Part shown: positions 41,403-51,655 of the stretch, in pieces
Layout: the number at the start of each line of letters is the position of its first letter
How positions within the stretch are numbered: position 1 is the first letter of the stretch
Source: Locusta migratoria
Lineage: Eukaryota; Arthropoda; Insecta; Orthoptera; Acrididae
DNA length: 64,000 nt
Direction: 5' to 3'
Assembly: GCA_026315105.1 (NCBI GenBank)
Contig: CM048744.1
Location: 840,544,094 to 840,608,093 of the forward strand
The notes under the pieces: model-generated
Databases searched by the model: none
What the model was told of the DNA's origin: nothing
What the model saw: the letters and a program-made list of their open reading frames with translations, nothing else
Program-made: the position numbers and the translations under genes

Positions 41403-42477
41403 CTAGCTAAAAACCCGGCGTTGCCCCAGTATTTACTTATTACTCCCTTAAGTTAGCACTTCTCATGTCCCTTCTCTCTCTGTCCATTTCCTTTCTTCTA
41501 AGAGCATTTCATATTTAACGGAGAATATATAAGAAATAAGGTTGTATTGTATAATGTACAAAATTATACGTGCAGTATCCACACAAAGAAAGATAGCAAT
41601 CAAATTACAAATGGCATATAAAATTCGAACGATGTCATATTTATTGAGTTAGATGATGTCCAACTGTATAATTTCTCAGGTGTGTATTCATTTGTATAAG
41701 TACTGTATGTCTGTAAAATCTGCTGCGAATACAATTAGTAGTAAAGAAGTAGTAGATTAAAAATTGATGCATGATAGACCAATTTTCTATGTACGTTATT
41801 GTTTATTTCCTCATATCTCATGAACTACGTGTCGTACTGTGTAACAATGTCGAAGGTACATTCAGCTACATGTGTGTATACCGTCTGTAAAACTTTCCTG
41901 CGGCTACAATTTGTAGTGTAACGTCATAGCGAATGCCGTAGTTTTAGTCCATGAACAGCGGAAAACTAGTAACCAAGAAACCTTTTTTCCTTTCAAAATT
42001 TTGCTATGGTTGTCAGCGAGAAAAAGTTCAATAAAAGTTTGAAATTATGTTTAAAGTTGGTTGCAAATCGCCAAGTGCTGTCATTTTCATACAGTGGGTT
42101 AATACAATTTCGTCGCATTACGTGGCAGTTTCTTGCAACCACGTGTCGTATGTGGTTCTTACCCCGACAGTATTGGTACCTCACGATGGGGAATATGTGC
42201 ATCAAATTTGGTTGAAATCGGTCCAGTGGTTTAGGAGGAAATGTGCAACAATGTCGTTTGATGCAGCAGTTTTTAGTGCATCTCATTGTTTATGACATCA
42301 TATCTCGTGAACATTGCATCGTAGGTGATGCTAACACTTACGGCGACCGTCGTTATGGATTGAAGCTTACGTGTGCAAAATTTCATAAACATTGGAACAA
42401 AACTATAGATTTGTATACAATACGTACACACACACAAAAAACACACAAACATAGGGACTCTGATTTTTACATAAAGA
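41403..42477 (-). mobile_element. H2 non-autonomous Helitron, canonical ends
   Basis: On the minus strand it starts TCTTTATGTAAAAATCAGAG and ends with GGGGCAACGCCGGGTTTTTA followed by GCTAG. The flanking bases are A on the 5' side and T on the 3' side. These meet the A-TC...CTRR-T rule. No RepHel coding sequence is present. A second copy lies at 46276. Confidence 0.82.
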
Positions 42478-43340
42478 TGTAGTTTGGCCATCATTTTCAA
42501 GCCCTGGCTCTTATGCCGCCATTATTACCGCAATACTTCATCGATATGGGTCGATAGTTAGAACCTGCACTTTTGGCCCACTTTAGGTTACGGTAGTAAC
42601 ACTAAAATTGGGCCGTTGCGATAGTCTTTTGTCAGCTCGAAATTTAAATGAAAATAACGGCTTAACTATTCATCTGACACAAAACAACCGAATTTGTAGA
42701 GGAAACAATTCTCTACAACTTTGCTCTCTTATGCTTTTTTCATATCTCGTAGCGTTTCAAAGATATTTCCAAAAATAACGGCGATTTTGGTATGTATGTC
42801 TGTCTGTCTGTGCGTAAAGTGTTCCCTGTTTTTTAAGACGAACCGCTCAACCGATCAGCACCAAATTTTACAGACATGATTGTGGGTCACCAGACACCAG
42901 AACCTCTCTTTTTCGGACAAAAAATACGGTAGTAATAACAAAAAAGCATTTTGTAATATAGTAATTGCAAACGAACCGATGATCTGACACGAAAATTGAA
43001 TAACCTAATTAGTAGAGGAGAAAATACTCTACAACTTAGCTCCCTTATGTTTTTTCTTAATATCTCGTATCGTTTGAGACATATTTGCAAAAATAACGGA
43101 GATTTGACAGCCTCCATTGAATTAACGAAAACCATCCGTTCGGAGATGTCACGTGACATTTCTCGCCCAGAACTCTCTCTGGCATACGCCATATTGCGTT
43201 GCTTATTTGATGATTTTCTTATTGTAACTTACACGTTGACATTTCTAAGCAATGGCGCACTGAAGAATGATAATCTAGTGTCTACAAATGCCATATGAAC
43301 ATCAGTTAACAATGGCCATCAATGGTAAGAGATTAAAGGA
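42478..43340. repeat. Degenerate direct repeat, no gene
   Basis: A segment at 42672-42790 (TGACACAAAACAACCGAAT, ATTCTCTACAACTTTGCTC, AAAAATAACGGCGATTT) recurs at 42980-43105 (TGACACGAAAATTGAATAA, ACTCTACAACTTAGCTC, AAAAATAACGGAGATTT). The period is about 308. Between them lies AACCGCTCAACCGATCAGCA, a Helitron-5'-like stretch. The short frames are not coding. Confidence 0.6.
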
Positions 43341-43361
43341 CTCATCTTTCGTTTGATAGCT

Positions 43362-43579
43362 GTAGCGTAGTGGGCAAGGCGTTGGACTGTGACGCTAAAG
43401 GTCGGTAGTTCGGAACCCGCCGCTATCTAAATTTGTTTTTTCCTAATAGGGTTTCATACACCCTCAATAATTAATTTTTTATTATTTAGATTATTATTTT
43501 GGTCCAAAATGTTTGCAAAAACTTATTATACTACAAATCTAAAACATGTCAGTGCGATTTTTTTTAATCTCCCGAGTCC

Positions 43580-43633
<54 letters not shown>
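43362..43633 (+). mobile_element. SINE-G, tRNA-like with (ATT)n tail
   Basis: GTAGCGTAGTGGGCAAGGCG (A box) and GTAGTTCGGAACCCGCCGCT (B box GTTCGGAACCC) lie 30-40 bases apart. They are followed by about 140 bases of body and an (ATT)n run at 43581-43633. The tRNA-like part has no good acceptor stem. The body end is shared with 41276-41360. Confidence 0.6.
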
Positions 43634-43639
43634 GCAAAA

Positions 43640-44019
43640 GCCGCGACCCGCGGAAGTACTTAGTTACTTATGTAACGCACCGTCATAGGCATAGACCAGG
43701 TATTGTTGAGACTGGCGTTCAAGTTATTAATTACGACAGGATTGATACATACTTCAGCTTTTCTGCAAGGCATTTTACATCATAAAACCAGCATTCAAAT
43801 GATCAGAGTGGGTAGGTATCAGCTTTTATACGTCGTTATCTACAAAACCCCTTTATGAAAATTTGCTGATTAATACTCTTTAAAACACATTTATTTCACC
43901 CGTTATTACCGATTCTTATCACTATTTTCATTTTATCGGTTATCAATACGTCATTTGACAAATTAAATTCCGTGGAATTTTTTGACGATTTATTTCCGTC
44001 CCATTAGCTCATAATCAGG
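43640..44019. repeat. Unclassified repeat, copy 1
   Basis: The part from about 43880 (CACCCGTTATTACCGATTCT, TATCACTATTTTCATTTTAT, TGACAAATTAAATTCCGTGG, CTCATAATCA) is repeated at 49510-49651. The earlier bases show nothing recognisable. Confidence 0.6.
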
Positions 44020-45228
44020 TTTTTTCTCGATTTCAAAAACGCATTTGACGCGGTGGTTTACCGCAGACTGCTAACAAAGATACGAGCATGTGGAATAGGT
44101 TCACACATTTGTGACTGGCTGGAAGACTTCCTAACTAATAGAACGCAGTACGCCGGCCGCGGTGGCCGAGGGGACTGCGCCGCGCCAGTCACGATCTGCA
44201 CGGCCACTACGGTCGCGGTTTCGAATCCCTCCTCAGGAATGGATATTTGTGCCGTCCTTAGTATTAGCTAGTTCATAAGTAGTTTGTAAGTTTAGGGACT
44301 GATGACTCCGTAGTTAAGTCCCATAAGCTCTACAAACATTTGAACATTCTGAACGCAGTACGTTGTTCTTGACGGCGAGTGTTCATCAGAGACGAGTGTA
44401 TCGTCAGGCGTGCCCCAGGGAAGTGTTATAGGACCGCTATTATTTTCTATCTATATATAGTGTACGAGTGTCGTCTTTGATTGTAATAGCATTCAGGATG
44501 ACTTAGACAAAATTAATAGTTGGTGTGAAGAATGGCATCTAGCTCTCAATGTAGAAAAATGTAAGGTGATGCGCATGAGTAGGAAAAACAATCCCATAAT
44601 GTTCGCATACAGCATTAGCGGTGAGCTTCTTGATGCAGACGTGTCGTTCAAATATCTTGGCGTAACGTTGCAGAGCGATATGGAATGGAACAAACATGTA
44701 AGGAGAGTTGTGAGTAAGGCGGACAGCCGATATCTGTTTATTGGGAGAATTTTGGGAAGATGTACTTCATCTGTAAAGGAGATCACGTCTTGAGTATTGC
44801 TCAAGTGTTTGGGACCCGCAGCAGATCAGTATAAAGAAAGACATAGAAGCAAGTTCAGAGGCGAGCAGATAGGTTAGTTACTGGGAGGTTCGACCAATGC
44901 GCCAGTGTCACAGAAATACTCCGGGAACTCAATTGGGGATCGCTGGAGGAAAGACGACGTCCTTTCGTGAATTTCTGCTGAGAAAGTTTAGAGGGCAGCA
45001 ACTTGAAGCTGCGTGTAGTACGACCTTGCTGCCGCCTACTTACATTTCGCGTGGTGATCACAAAGACAAGATAAGAGAAATTAGGGCTCGTACGGAGCCA
45101 TATAAGCATTCTTTTTTTCCTCGTTCAATTTGGGAGTGGAATAGGAAAGGAAATGCCTAGTAGTGGTACAGTGTACCCTTCCGCCACGCACCTTATGGTG
45201 GATTGCGGAGTATGTAGATTTAGAACGA
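44020..45228 (+). mobile_element. LINE-J2, RT region to 3' end, split by SINE-A
   Basis: Before the SINE it encodes FLDFKNAFDAVVYRRLLTKI and GSHICDWLEDFLTNRTQY. After it come SSGVPQGSVIGPLLFSIYI, DDLDKINSWCEEWHLALN, VSFKYLGVTLQSDMEWNKHV, FRGQQLEAACSTTLLPPTYI and HSFFPRSIWEWNRKG. An internal deletion between LLFSIYI and the DDLDK block removed the catalytic FADD box. It ends with GCGGAGTATGTAGATTTAGA. Confidence 0.92.
44153..44350 (+). mobile_element. SINE-A inside LINE-J2
   Basis: A full-length copy (CCGGCCGCGGTGGCCGAGGG, GATGACTCCGTAGTTAAGTC, CAAACATTTGAACATT). GAACGCAGTACG is exact at 44141-44152 and 44351-44362. Confidence 0.97.
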
Positions 45229-45242
45229 CATAATACGTTGAA

Positions 45243-45315
45243 GTAATGTGTAAGTCTAGGGACCGATGAGCCTAGCAGTTTGGCCACTGAGTTACACCGT
45301 CTCTGAACATTTGAA
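45243..45315 (+). mobile_element. SINE-B tail fragment
   Basis: GTAAGTCTAGGGACCGATGA, GCCTAGCAGTTTGGCC and CTGAACATTTGAA match a SINE-B body and tail. The head is missing. Confidence 0.65.
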
Positions 45316-46109
45316 GTTCAATTTTCTTGAGTAAGACATTGCTAATCTCAGAGGCGTCTGGTCTCTCTGTGGCGGTAGGGAGGAGTTCGGGGAGTTTTAT
45401 TTCTCGGCAGAGCGCAGCTTCCTGTTGGTCCCGGGGTGGGACGAGGGGGCGAGGGTGCAGGCAATACCGAGGGGCGAGCGGCGACAACACATCGATCCTC
45501 GCGCGCCGGATAGGGCGGCATTTCTCCACTCATTCCCAAGTTTCTCATTGCCGCTGAAGCCGCAGAGGCGGTAGCTTCCTAAGTTTTATTTTTTGCTCTT
45601 TTCATTCTTTGTTATTCCATTCAGTGAGGCTAAGCATTGTGGACTCTGAGGCGTTAACAACTTCCTTTACGTAGAATATCAGAAGTCTCTCCATTCATTT
45701 TTATTACTTTACGATGTTACGTAGTATGAAGTTTACTGAAAATGGTCTGTCTCTGTTTTGACAACAAAAGAAGAAATAATCGGAGAGATTTCCAGAAGTA
45801 AAGCTTTAAAATACCGGGCTGAATCCAGCGTCATCGAATACGATATTGTTTCATCAATACTACAGGCAATCTGATTAGTGACAAGGAAGATCCCGATCTG
45901 AACAGTGCAAGTTATAGTTTTTGATGATGACCGGACGTCTCTAAGGAATAAAACAGATACACGTCTTGAAATCGCACACTAAAGTGTGTAGGACAATGCT
46001 CCAGTTTGGCTCGAATCTTCTACTTGATCAAGCGAACAAACGCAAATCCTTTTCATCATTTAAGACAAATTAATTACAACACTCCACTAGCAGTAATCCA
46101 TGAATTACC
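45316..46109. other. No gene; GC-rich then AT-rich
   Basis: Positions 45350-45565 are GC-rich with overlapping spurious frames. The rest is AT-rich with no recognised motif. Confidence 0.4.
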
Positions 46110-46200
46110 CATATATCTGACGTCGATTTGTATCAGAATTTTGAAACGAATAAAATACTCTTACATTATGAAACACCTTAACTATTGTTAAACAACGAAC
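46110..46200 (+). mobile_element. LINE-J small RT fragment
   Basis: The translation YLTSICIRILKRIKYSYIMK aligns with the SLTSICSRILEHILCSNIMN block of the 23.4 kb copy. It is cut by the (AT)n run that follows. Confidence 0.65.
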
Positions 46201-46210
46201 GCAGACTCAC

Positions 46211-46212
<2 letters not shown>

Positions 46213-46275
<63 letters not shown>
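46213..46275. repeat. (AT)n microsatellite
   Basis: An AT dinucleotide run of about 60 bases immediately before the 3' end of the second H2 Helitron. Confidence 0.95.
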
Positions 46276-46276
<1 letters not shown>

Positions 46277-47320
46277 TACCTAAAAACCCGGCGTTGCCCG
46301 GGTATTTATTTATTTATTCTTGTCATTTTTCAGGTATATAGTCATTTTTATAAGGGCTGTATGACTGTAAAATCTCTTAGGAATACAATTAGTACTAAAG
46401 AAGTAATATATTAAAACTTTATGCGTGACGGGGCGGTTTTAGATGAACATTACTGTTTATGTGCTCATACCTGACGAACTACGTGTCCTACTCTGATACA
46501 CTTTAGAAGGTACACTCAGCTATATGCATGTACACCGTCTGTAAAATTTCCTGCGGCTACAATTTGTAGTGTAGAAATTATAAATTGTAATGTCATACCA
46601 AATGCCGTAGTTTTAGTCCATAAAACAGCGGAACGTTGCTATTTATGTGCTCATATCTCATGAACTGCGTGTCGTACTGTGATACAATTTAGAACTTACA
46701 TTAAACTATATGTGTGTGTACTGTCTGTAAAATTTCCTGTGGCTACAATTTGTAGTGTTCAAGTTATAAATTGTAACGTCATATCGAGAGCCGTAGTTTT
46801 ACTCCATAAACAGTGGAAAAGTCGTAAGCGAGAAACTTTATTCCTTTCATCATTTTACTATGGTTGCCAGCGAGAAAAAGTTTAATAAAGGTTTGAAATT
46901 ATGTTTAAAGTTTGTTGCAAGTCGCTAAGTACTCTCATTCTCATATAGCGTATTTTTAAAGTCTCGCCGCATTATGTGGCAGTTTTAGCGATTCCTATTG
47001 TTTATGACGTCATATCTTCTGAACCATGTGTCCCTGCAGCAATGTTGCCTCACGGTAAGGAACATCTATATTAAATTTGGTTGAAATCGGTCCAATGGTT
47101 TAGGAGAAAATGAGCAGCATTGTAGCAAAATGCAGCAGTTTTCCGCGCATCGCATTGTTTATGACATCATATCTCGTGAACTATCTATCGTACGTGATTC
47201 TTACACTTACGGCGACCGTCCTCATGGATTGAAGCTTACGTGTACAAAATTTCATAAAGATTGGAACAAAACTGTAGATTTGTATGCAATACGTACAAAC
47301 ATACGGACACACTGCTTTAT
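46276..47320 (-). mobile_element. H2 non-autonomous Helitron, second copy
   Basis: It parallels 41403-42477: AAAACCCGGCGTTGCCCGGG, GAAGTAATATATTAAAACTT, TTTAGGAGAAAATGAGCAGC and TTCATAAAGATTGGAACAAA. The terminal CTAG has become CTAC. Its 5' side runs into TATATATATATATATA, which it shares with the oppositely oriented H3 element. Internal near-duplication of ATTTGTAGTGT blocks is visible. Confidence 0.75.
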
Positions 47321-48825
47321 ATATATATATATATAATTTGCTGTTTGTTAGTATCGCTAAAACTCGAGAACGGCTGAACCGATTTAGCTAACTTTAGTCT
47401 TGAAATATTCGAATACCCGCTCAGTTAGCCGTGTGGTCTAACTCACCGCTTTCCGAGGCGGGGAGGTTTCCGGCCCCGGTTCAAATCCGCCCGGCGAATT
47501 AACGAAAGGGGTCGGAGTGCCGGCCAGCCTGCATTAGGTTTTTAGGAAGTTTTACACATCCCCCTACCGGGCCGGTCCCCAAGTCCCGCCTCAGCTGACG
47601 ATTCGCCAACATTTCGTAACACTTTACACTTCCACGCGCATGTGACACTATAAGCAGACATTTGGAGTACACATTTCCTATTGGGGGAGGCATGGGTGGC
47701 GGCAGGAAGGGCCGACCCTGCATCTGCGGGATAAGGACCAAAGAGAGACGGAGAGTCTTGAAATATTCGTGTAAGTACAGGGGAGGTTTAAACGGTGATA
47801 AAATATGGAAAAGTTGTCCGGAAAACAGGATAATCGGGGAAAACTGAAACAGCTTTTTCCAGTGAGCTCTCAATACCGTTCGTTCAATTGCGATAAAAGT
47901 TTGTAAATTTCATGTTGAAAGCAAGAAGAAGCATCAAATAAAAATTTGGAAAAGTCGCCCTGAAAGTAGGAAAATTAGGAAAAACCGAAAGCAATTTTTT
48001 CTATGAATAAAAATCAAGAGCATCGCTTGAGTACGGCTTGACAGGACAAGGTTTGTTTGAAATAAATTCTTTTGGAAAATCTACCGGAAAATTGGGAAAT
48101 TTCAGAAAAACTGTGTTTTTCAATGTGGTTTTCATTGAATTCAGCACTATAACTGACTATTCGCACAACGGAGAGGGGTAATTCTTTCTTTTTTTCCCTT
48201 GTTCATTATGATCTTGAAAAAGTTTTCAGTAAAAAAAAAAGGGACAGTTCAAAAGGAAAGTCGCAAAATTCGAACTAGTTCCTTTTTCAATGTGCTTCTA
48301 AATGTACTCAGCACTATAAGGTGAGAACCACTCATTCCATTGCGATAAATTTTGATCATTTGATGTTGAACGAAAGATGAACGTTATTATGAACTAAAAA
48401 TTTGGGAAAGTTATGCGGATAATTTGAAAATTCCCGAGAAACTGAAAGAGCTTTTTTTTAATGGGGTATCAATATCATTTATCTAATTGCGATAATTTTT
48501 TTTATATTTCACGTTCAAAGCAAGAGTAATGTTCTTATGAAATAAAAATTTGGAAAAGTTTCCCGGAAAATTGGAAAACCAGAAAAATAGAAAGAGATTT
48601 TTCTGTGAAATATCAATACCATTCATCTGATTCCGATATAATTTTGCCCATCCGACTTTCAAAGCGAGAGGAAGGTTTGAGTGAAGTAAAAGTTTGTAAT
48701 AGTCGGTCAGAAAATAGGAAAATTTGTGGAAAATTGAAAGTTATTTTCTTTGGGCTATCAATATCATTTGACGTTCAAAGAGTACGTACATATTATCAAT
48801 TGTGAAGCATTGCCGGGTCGACTAG
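47318..48825 (+). mobile_element. H3 Helitron-like element with tandem repeats
   Basis: The start TATATATATATAATTTGCTG is followed by GAACGGCTGAACCGATTTAG, a stretch typical of Helitron 5' regions. The body (47790-48790) is a degenerate tandem array, period about 130-160, whose units carry AATTTGGAAAAGT, CGGAAAATTGG and GAAAGAGATTTTT. The end AGCATTGCCGGGTCGACTAG resembles a CTRR terminus, though the next base is A rather than T. SINE-F interrupts it. No protein is encoded. Confidence 0.6.
47412..47755 (+). mobile_element. SINE-F with exact 14-bp TSD
   Basis: The head has an A box in TTAGCCGTGTGGTCTAACTC and a B box in CGGTTCAAATCCGCCCGGCG. A body of about 260 bp (CGGGCCGGTCCCCAAGTCCC, GGGGGAGGCATGGGTGGCGG) ends AAAGAGAGACGGAGAG. 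TCTTGAAATATTCG at 47398-47411 and 47756-47769 is identical. Confidence 0.92.
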
Positions 48826-49479
48826 ATGATCCGGTAAACTTCGTATCACTTATCTCTTACTATGAACCATATTAATTTAAAAAACATATGTATATTACAC
48901 CCAGTAGCTTTATAAAGGCATCATCAGATAGTCTAAGTATCGGCTCGATAGTGGGCGGAAAGAGTGGACAAATCACACACACATGTCCAGGATAATGTTC
49001 ACGTCACATTCGTGGAAGTTCAGGGAAGGTTTAATCGGTGATAAAATATGGAAAAATCGCGAGTAAAATTTAGATTTAAAACGTGTAAAATAATGACTTG
49101 GTTGTTGTGTTAGGTGCGTTCAGAAATATACGTTGAAAGAGTAAAATTCGCTTTACACGATCTGAACACGTATATGAACTGTCAAAGATAAAAATGAATT
49201 GCTGTTCGTTAGTCTCGCTAAAACTCAAGAGCGGCTGAACCGATTTGGCTATATATCATTGAAACCACTGAATCTATTGTGATGAAATCTGATGTGGAGA
49301 TAGCTTGAGCGGCGAAGTACCGTACAAGATACTTTAGAAAGTGTGTAATTCAAGATTTTTTTATTTGAAGTATATAAAGCGAAATATCGAACAATAATTA
49401 CTCTATCGAAAAGCTATTTATTCTTTGACTTCTTAACTTTACCGTATCTCAGAAAGTGCTTTTATTAATTGCCACGTAA
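48826..49479. other. Helitron-like debris, no gene
   Basis: AGGTTTAATCGGTGATAAAA at 49026 repeats a body motif of H3. GCTGTTCGTTAGTCTCGCTA and GAGCGGCTGAACCGATTTGG at 49200-49245 repeat its 5' region. These are fragments of one or two further H3 copies without clear ends. Confidence 0.5.
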
Positions 49480-49651
49480 TTTGATTCAAAACAAGAAATA
49501 CCATGCACCTACAGCGTTTATTCCACCCGTTTTTACCGATTCTTATCACTATTTTGTATTTTATTGCTTATCGGGTCAGTCATTCGACAAATTAGATTAC
49601 GTGGGAATTTTTGATGATCTGTTTCCGTCTCCTTACCTCATAATCACCTTC
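49480..49651. repeat. Unclassified repeat, copy 2
   Basis: It matches 43880-44019 (CACCCGTTTTTACCGATTCT, CATTCGACAAATTAGATTAC, CTCATAATCA). Both copies stop at CATAATCA, where a LINE begins. Confidence 0.65.
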
Positions 49652-50012
49652 TTGTTGTGGTCTTCAGTCCGCAGATTGGTTTGATGCAGCTCTCCACGCT
49701 AACCTGTCCTGTGCAAGTCTCTTCATCTGAGAATATGTTCGCAACCTATATCCTTTTGAATCTGCTTACTGTATTAGTCCCTCGGTCTCCCTCTACGATG
49801 TTTACCCCACACACTTTATTCTTAAGCTAAGTTGACGATTCCTTGGTGTCTCAAAATGTGTCCCACCAACCTATCCCTTCTTTTCTTAGTCAGGATACGC
49901 CACGAACTCATTTTCTCCCTAATTCTGTTGAGCACCTCGTCATTAGTTATATTATGTACTCATGTAATCATCATTCGTCTGTAGCACCATTTTACAGCTC
50001 CCCATACTCACC
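49652..50012 (-). mobile_element. LINE-L 3' end
   Basis: Antisense TTGTTGTGGTCTTCAGTCCG and CAGATTGGTTTGATGCAGCT are the 3' end. The minus-strand sequence covers the KIRWVxxxTNEEVLNRI region and RRGRPRD-type end with many changes. Confidence 0.85.
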
Positions 50013-50115
50013 CAACTACACACGTCAGAATTGTTTGCGAAGTCACTAAACTACACAAGCAATTTTTGCTGACAAGCTGCGAGTACAATACTAAACATTA
50101 CTATTTTAATTTCAA

Positions 50116-50310
50116 ATGTTCAAATGTTTGTATAGCTTATGGGACTTAACTATGGGGTCATCAGTCCCTAAACTTACAATCTACTTATGAACTAACTAAT
50201 ACTAAGGACGGCACAAATATCCATGCCCCAGGGGGGATTTGAACCCCCGACCGTAGTGGCCGCGCAGACCGTGACTGGAGCGCCTCAGTTCCCTCGGCCA
50301 CCGCGGCCGG
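50116..50310 (-). mobile_element. SINE-A with exact 15-bp TSD
   Basis: A full-length antisense copy. CTATTTTAATTTCAA at 50101-50115 and 50311-50325 is identical, the longest duplication in the window. Confidence 0.97.
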
Positions 50311-50547
50311 CTATTTTAATTTCAATACCAGTCTTTATAGATTTATTTGATCAATAACAATCTTCACTACTTTGGCGAACTTATAAATATATCCTGGAAC
50401 AAAAACTTAAATCTAGCCGCGGCGGAGTGGTCAAGCGCATTGAGGCTCCATGCTCCGATGCGCGACGCCGTTCCCCGTTGGGGGTTCGCATCTCCCCTCG
50501 GGCATGAATGTTTGTGTCGTATTTAGTATAAGGTTGATCATAAGTAG

Positions 50548-51188
50548 AAACTTCCTGGCAGATGAAAATTGTGTGCCGGAACAGGGACTCGAACCTGGGA
50601 CCTTTGTTTTTCGCGGGCAAGCGTTCTACCACTGAGCTATCCCGACACGACTCACGGTGCCGCACACTCCGCAGCAGAGTGAAAGTTTTATTCTGGAAAC
50701 ATCCCTTAGGCTGTGGCCTAAGCCTTTCTTCCAGGAGTGCTAGTCTTGCAAGGTTCGCAGGAGAACTTCTGCGAAGTTTGGAAAGTAGGAGGCGAGGTAC
50801 TGGCGGAAGTAAAGTTGTGAGGCGGCATTGTGAGTCGTGGCGCGATAGCTCAGCCGCTAGAGCGCTTGCCCGCGAAAGACAAAGGTCCCAGGTTCGAGTC
50901 CCGGTTCCGGCACACAATTTTCAAATGATCAAATGTTTTGTAAATCTGTCGGACCAAACTGCGAGGTCATCAGTCCGTAGATTACAAAATACTCAAACTA
51001 AGGTAAACTAACCTAAGGACCACACACACACACACACACACACACACGCCCCAGGGAGGACCCGAACCTCCGACGGCGAGCAACCGCGCGCTCAGCAGCG
51101 AGGCGCCTTAGACCGCACACCATTTTAATCTGCCATTAAGTCTCATATCAGCGCACACTCCACTGCAGAGTGAAAGTTTCATTCCAGT
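50548..51188. mobile_element. SINE-D, palindromic tRNA-headed element, middle layer
   Basis: The left arm begins AAACTTCCTGGCAGATGAAA and contains an antisense tRNA-like head (GGGACTCGAACCTGGGACCT, GCGGGCAAGCGTTCTACCAC). The right arm has the sense copy (GCGCGATAGCTCAGCCGCTA, GAGCGCTTGCCCGCG, GGTTCGAGTCCCGG). Between them lies a spacer with AACTTCTGCGAAGTTTGGAA. The arms end in GAAAGTTT-type sequence. It is flanked by TCATAAGTAG and contains a SINE-B. The internal tRNA-like copy has a mispaired acceptor stem and is not a working tRNA. Confidence 0.82.
50922..51114 (-). mobile_element. SINE-B, innermost layer, with (CA)n
   Basis: Antisense SINE-B of the GACCAAACTGCG type. Its CACACACAC stretch has grown into a run at 51021-51046. 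GCACACAATTTT (50910-50921) and GCACACCATTTT (51115-51126) are a 12-bp duplication with one mismatch. Confidence 0.93.
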
Positions 51189-51268
51189 TCATAAGTAGTT
51201 TGTAAGTTTAGGGACTGATGACCTCGCATTTCAGTCCCTAAAGCTTAACAAACATTTGAACTTAAATA

Positions 51269-51655
51269 TAGAAAACAAACACTCCGAAACTCCACCTGAT
51301 AAGAGCTGCGGAAGCAATCGGAAAGAAAATATCGCATTTAGATACTGTCAGCAAACGTACAGTTTTTTACGAAAATAACGTCATCTTTCAAATTAACGTC
51401 ACGTTGAGGTCGAGAGAAAGATCGGAGCGATACGTAAGAAATCTGCTATCGACGGCGTAAAGCGAAACATTGGCTTCCGCTCCCCGCCTCTCGGGTTATA
51501 TCTGGCGTAGCGGTCCGACCCGTCACCAGCGAGCTGACAGCCGCTGTATCGAAAGTGGGGAGTGAAGGTGGTGGGGGGTGGGGGTGGGTGGACAGGAAAA
51601 ATGGCGTGAATTTTATCCATTATGGATGTTGAACTCCGTGACTGTTCCTTATAGG
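51269..51655. other. No supported feature
   Basis: A G-rich stretch (GGTGGGGGGTGGGGGTGGGT) lies near 51570-51592 and nothing else is recognisable. Confidence 0.45.

Larger units (their letters stand above)
50415..51268 (+). mobile_element. SINE-B, outermost layer of a three-level nest
   Basis: The head GCCGCGGCGGAGTGGTCAAG and body CCCCTCGGGCATGAATGTTT extend to TCATAAGTAG (50538-50547). The remainder, AGTTTGTAAGTTTAGGGACT to AACAAACATTTGAAC, resumes after a second TCATAAGTAG (51189-51198). The intervening DNA is SINE-D. Confidence 0.88.

Noticed and set aside
43546..43785. Frame rich in leucine, suggesting a membrane segment
   Set aside because: It is read through an (ATT)n run.
47790..48790. 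CRISPR array, from regularly spaced repeats
   Set aside because: The repeats are long, diverged and contiguous without unique spacers, and the genome is clearly eukaryotic.
50836..50911. Possible tRNA gene
   Set aside because: A- and B-box sequence is present, but the acceptor stem does not pair well. The copy is one arm of SINE-D.
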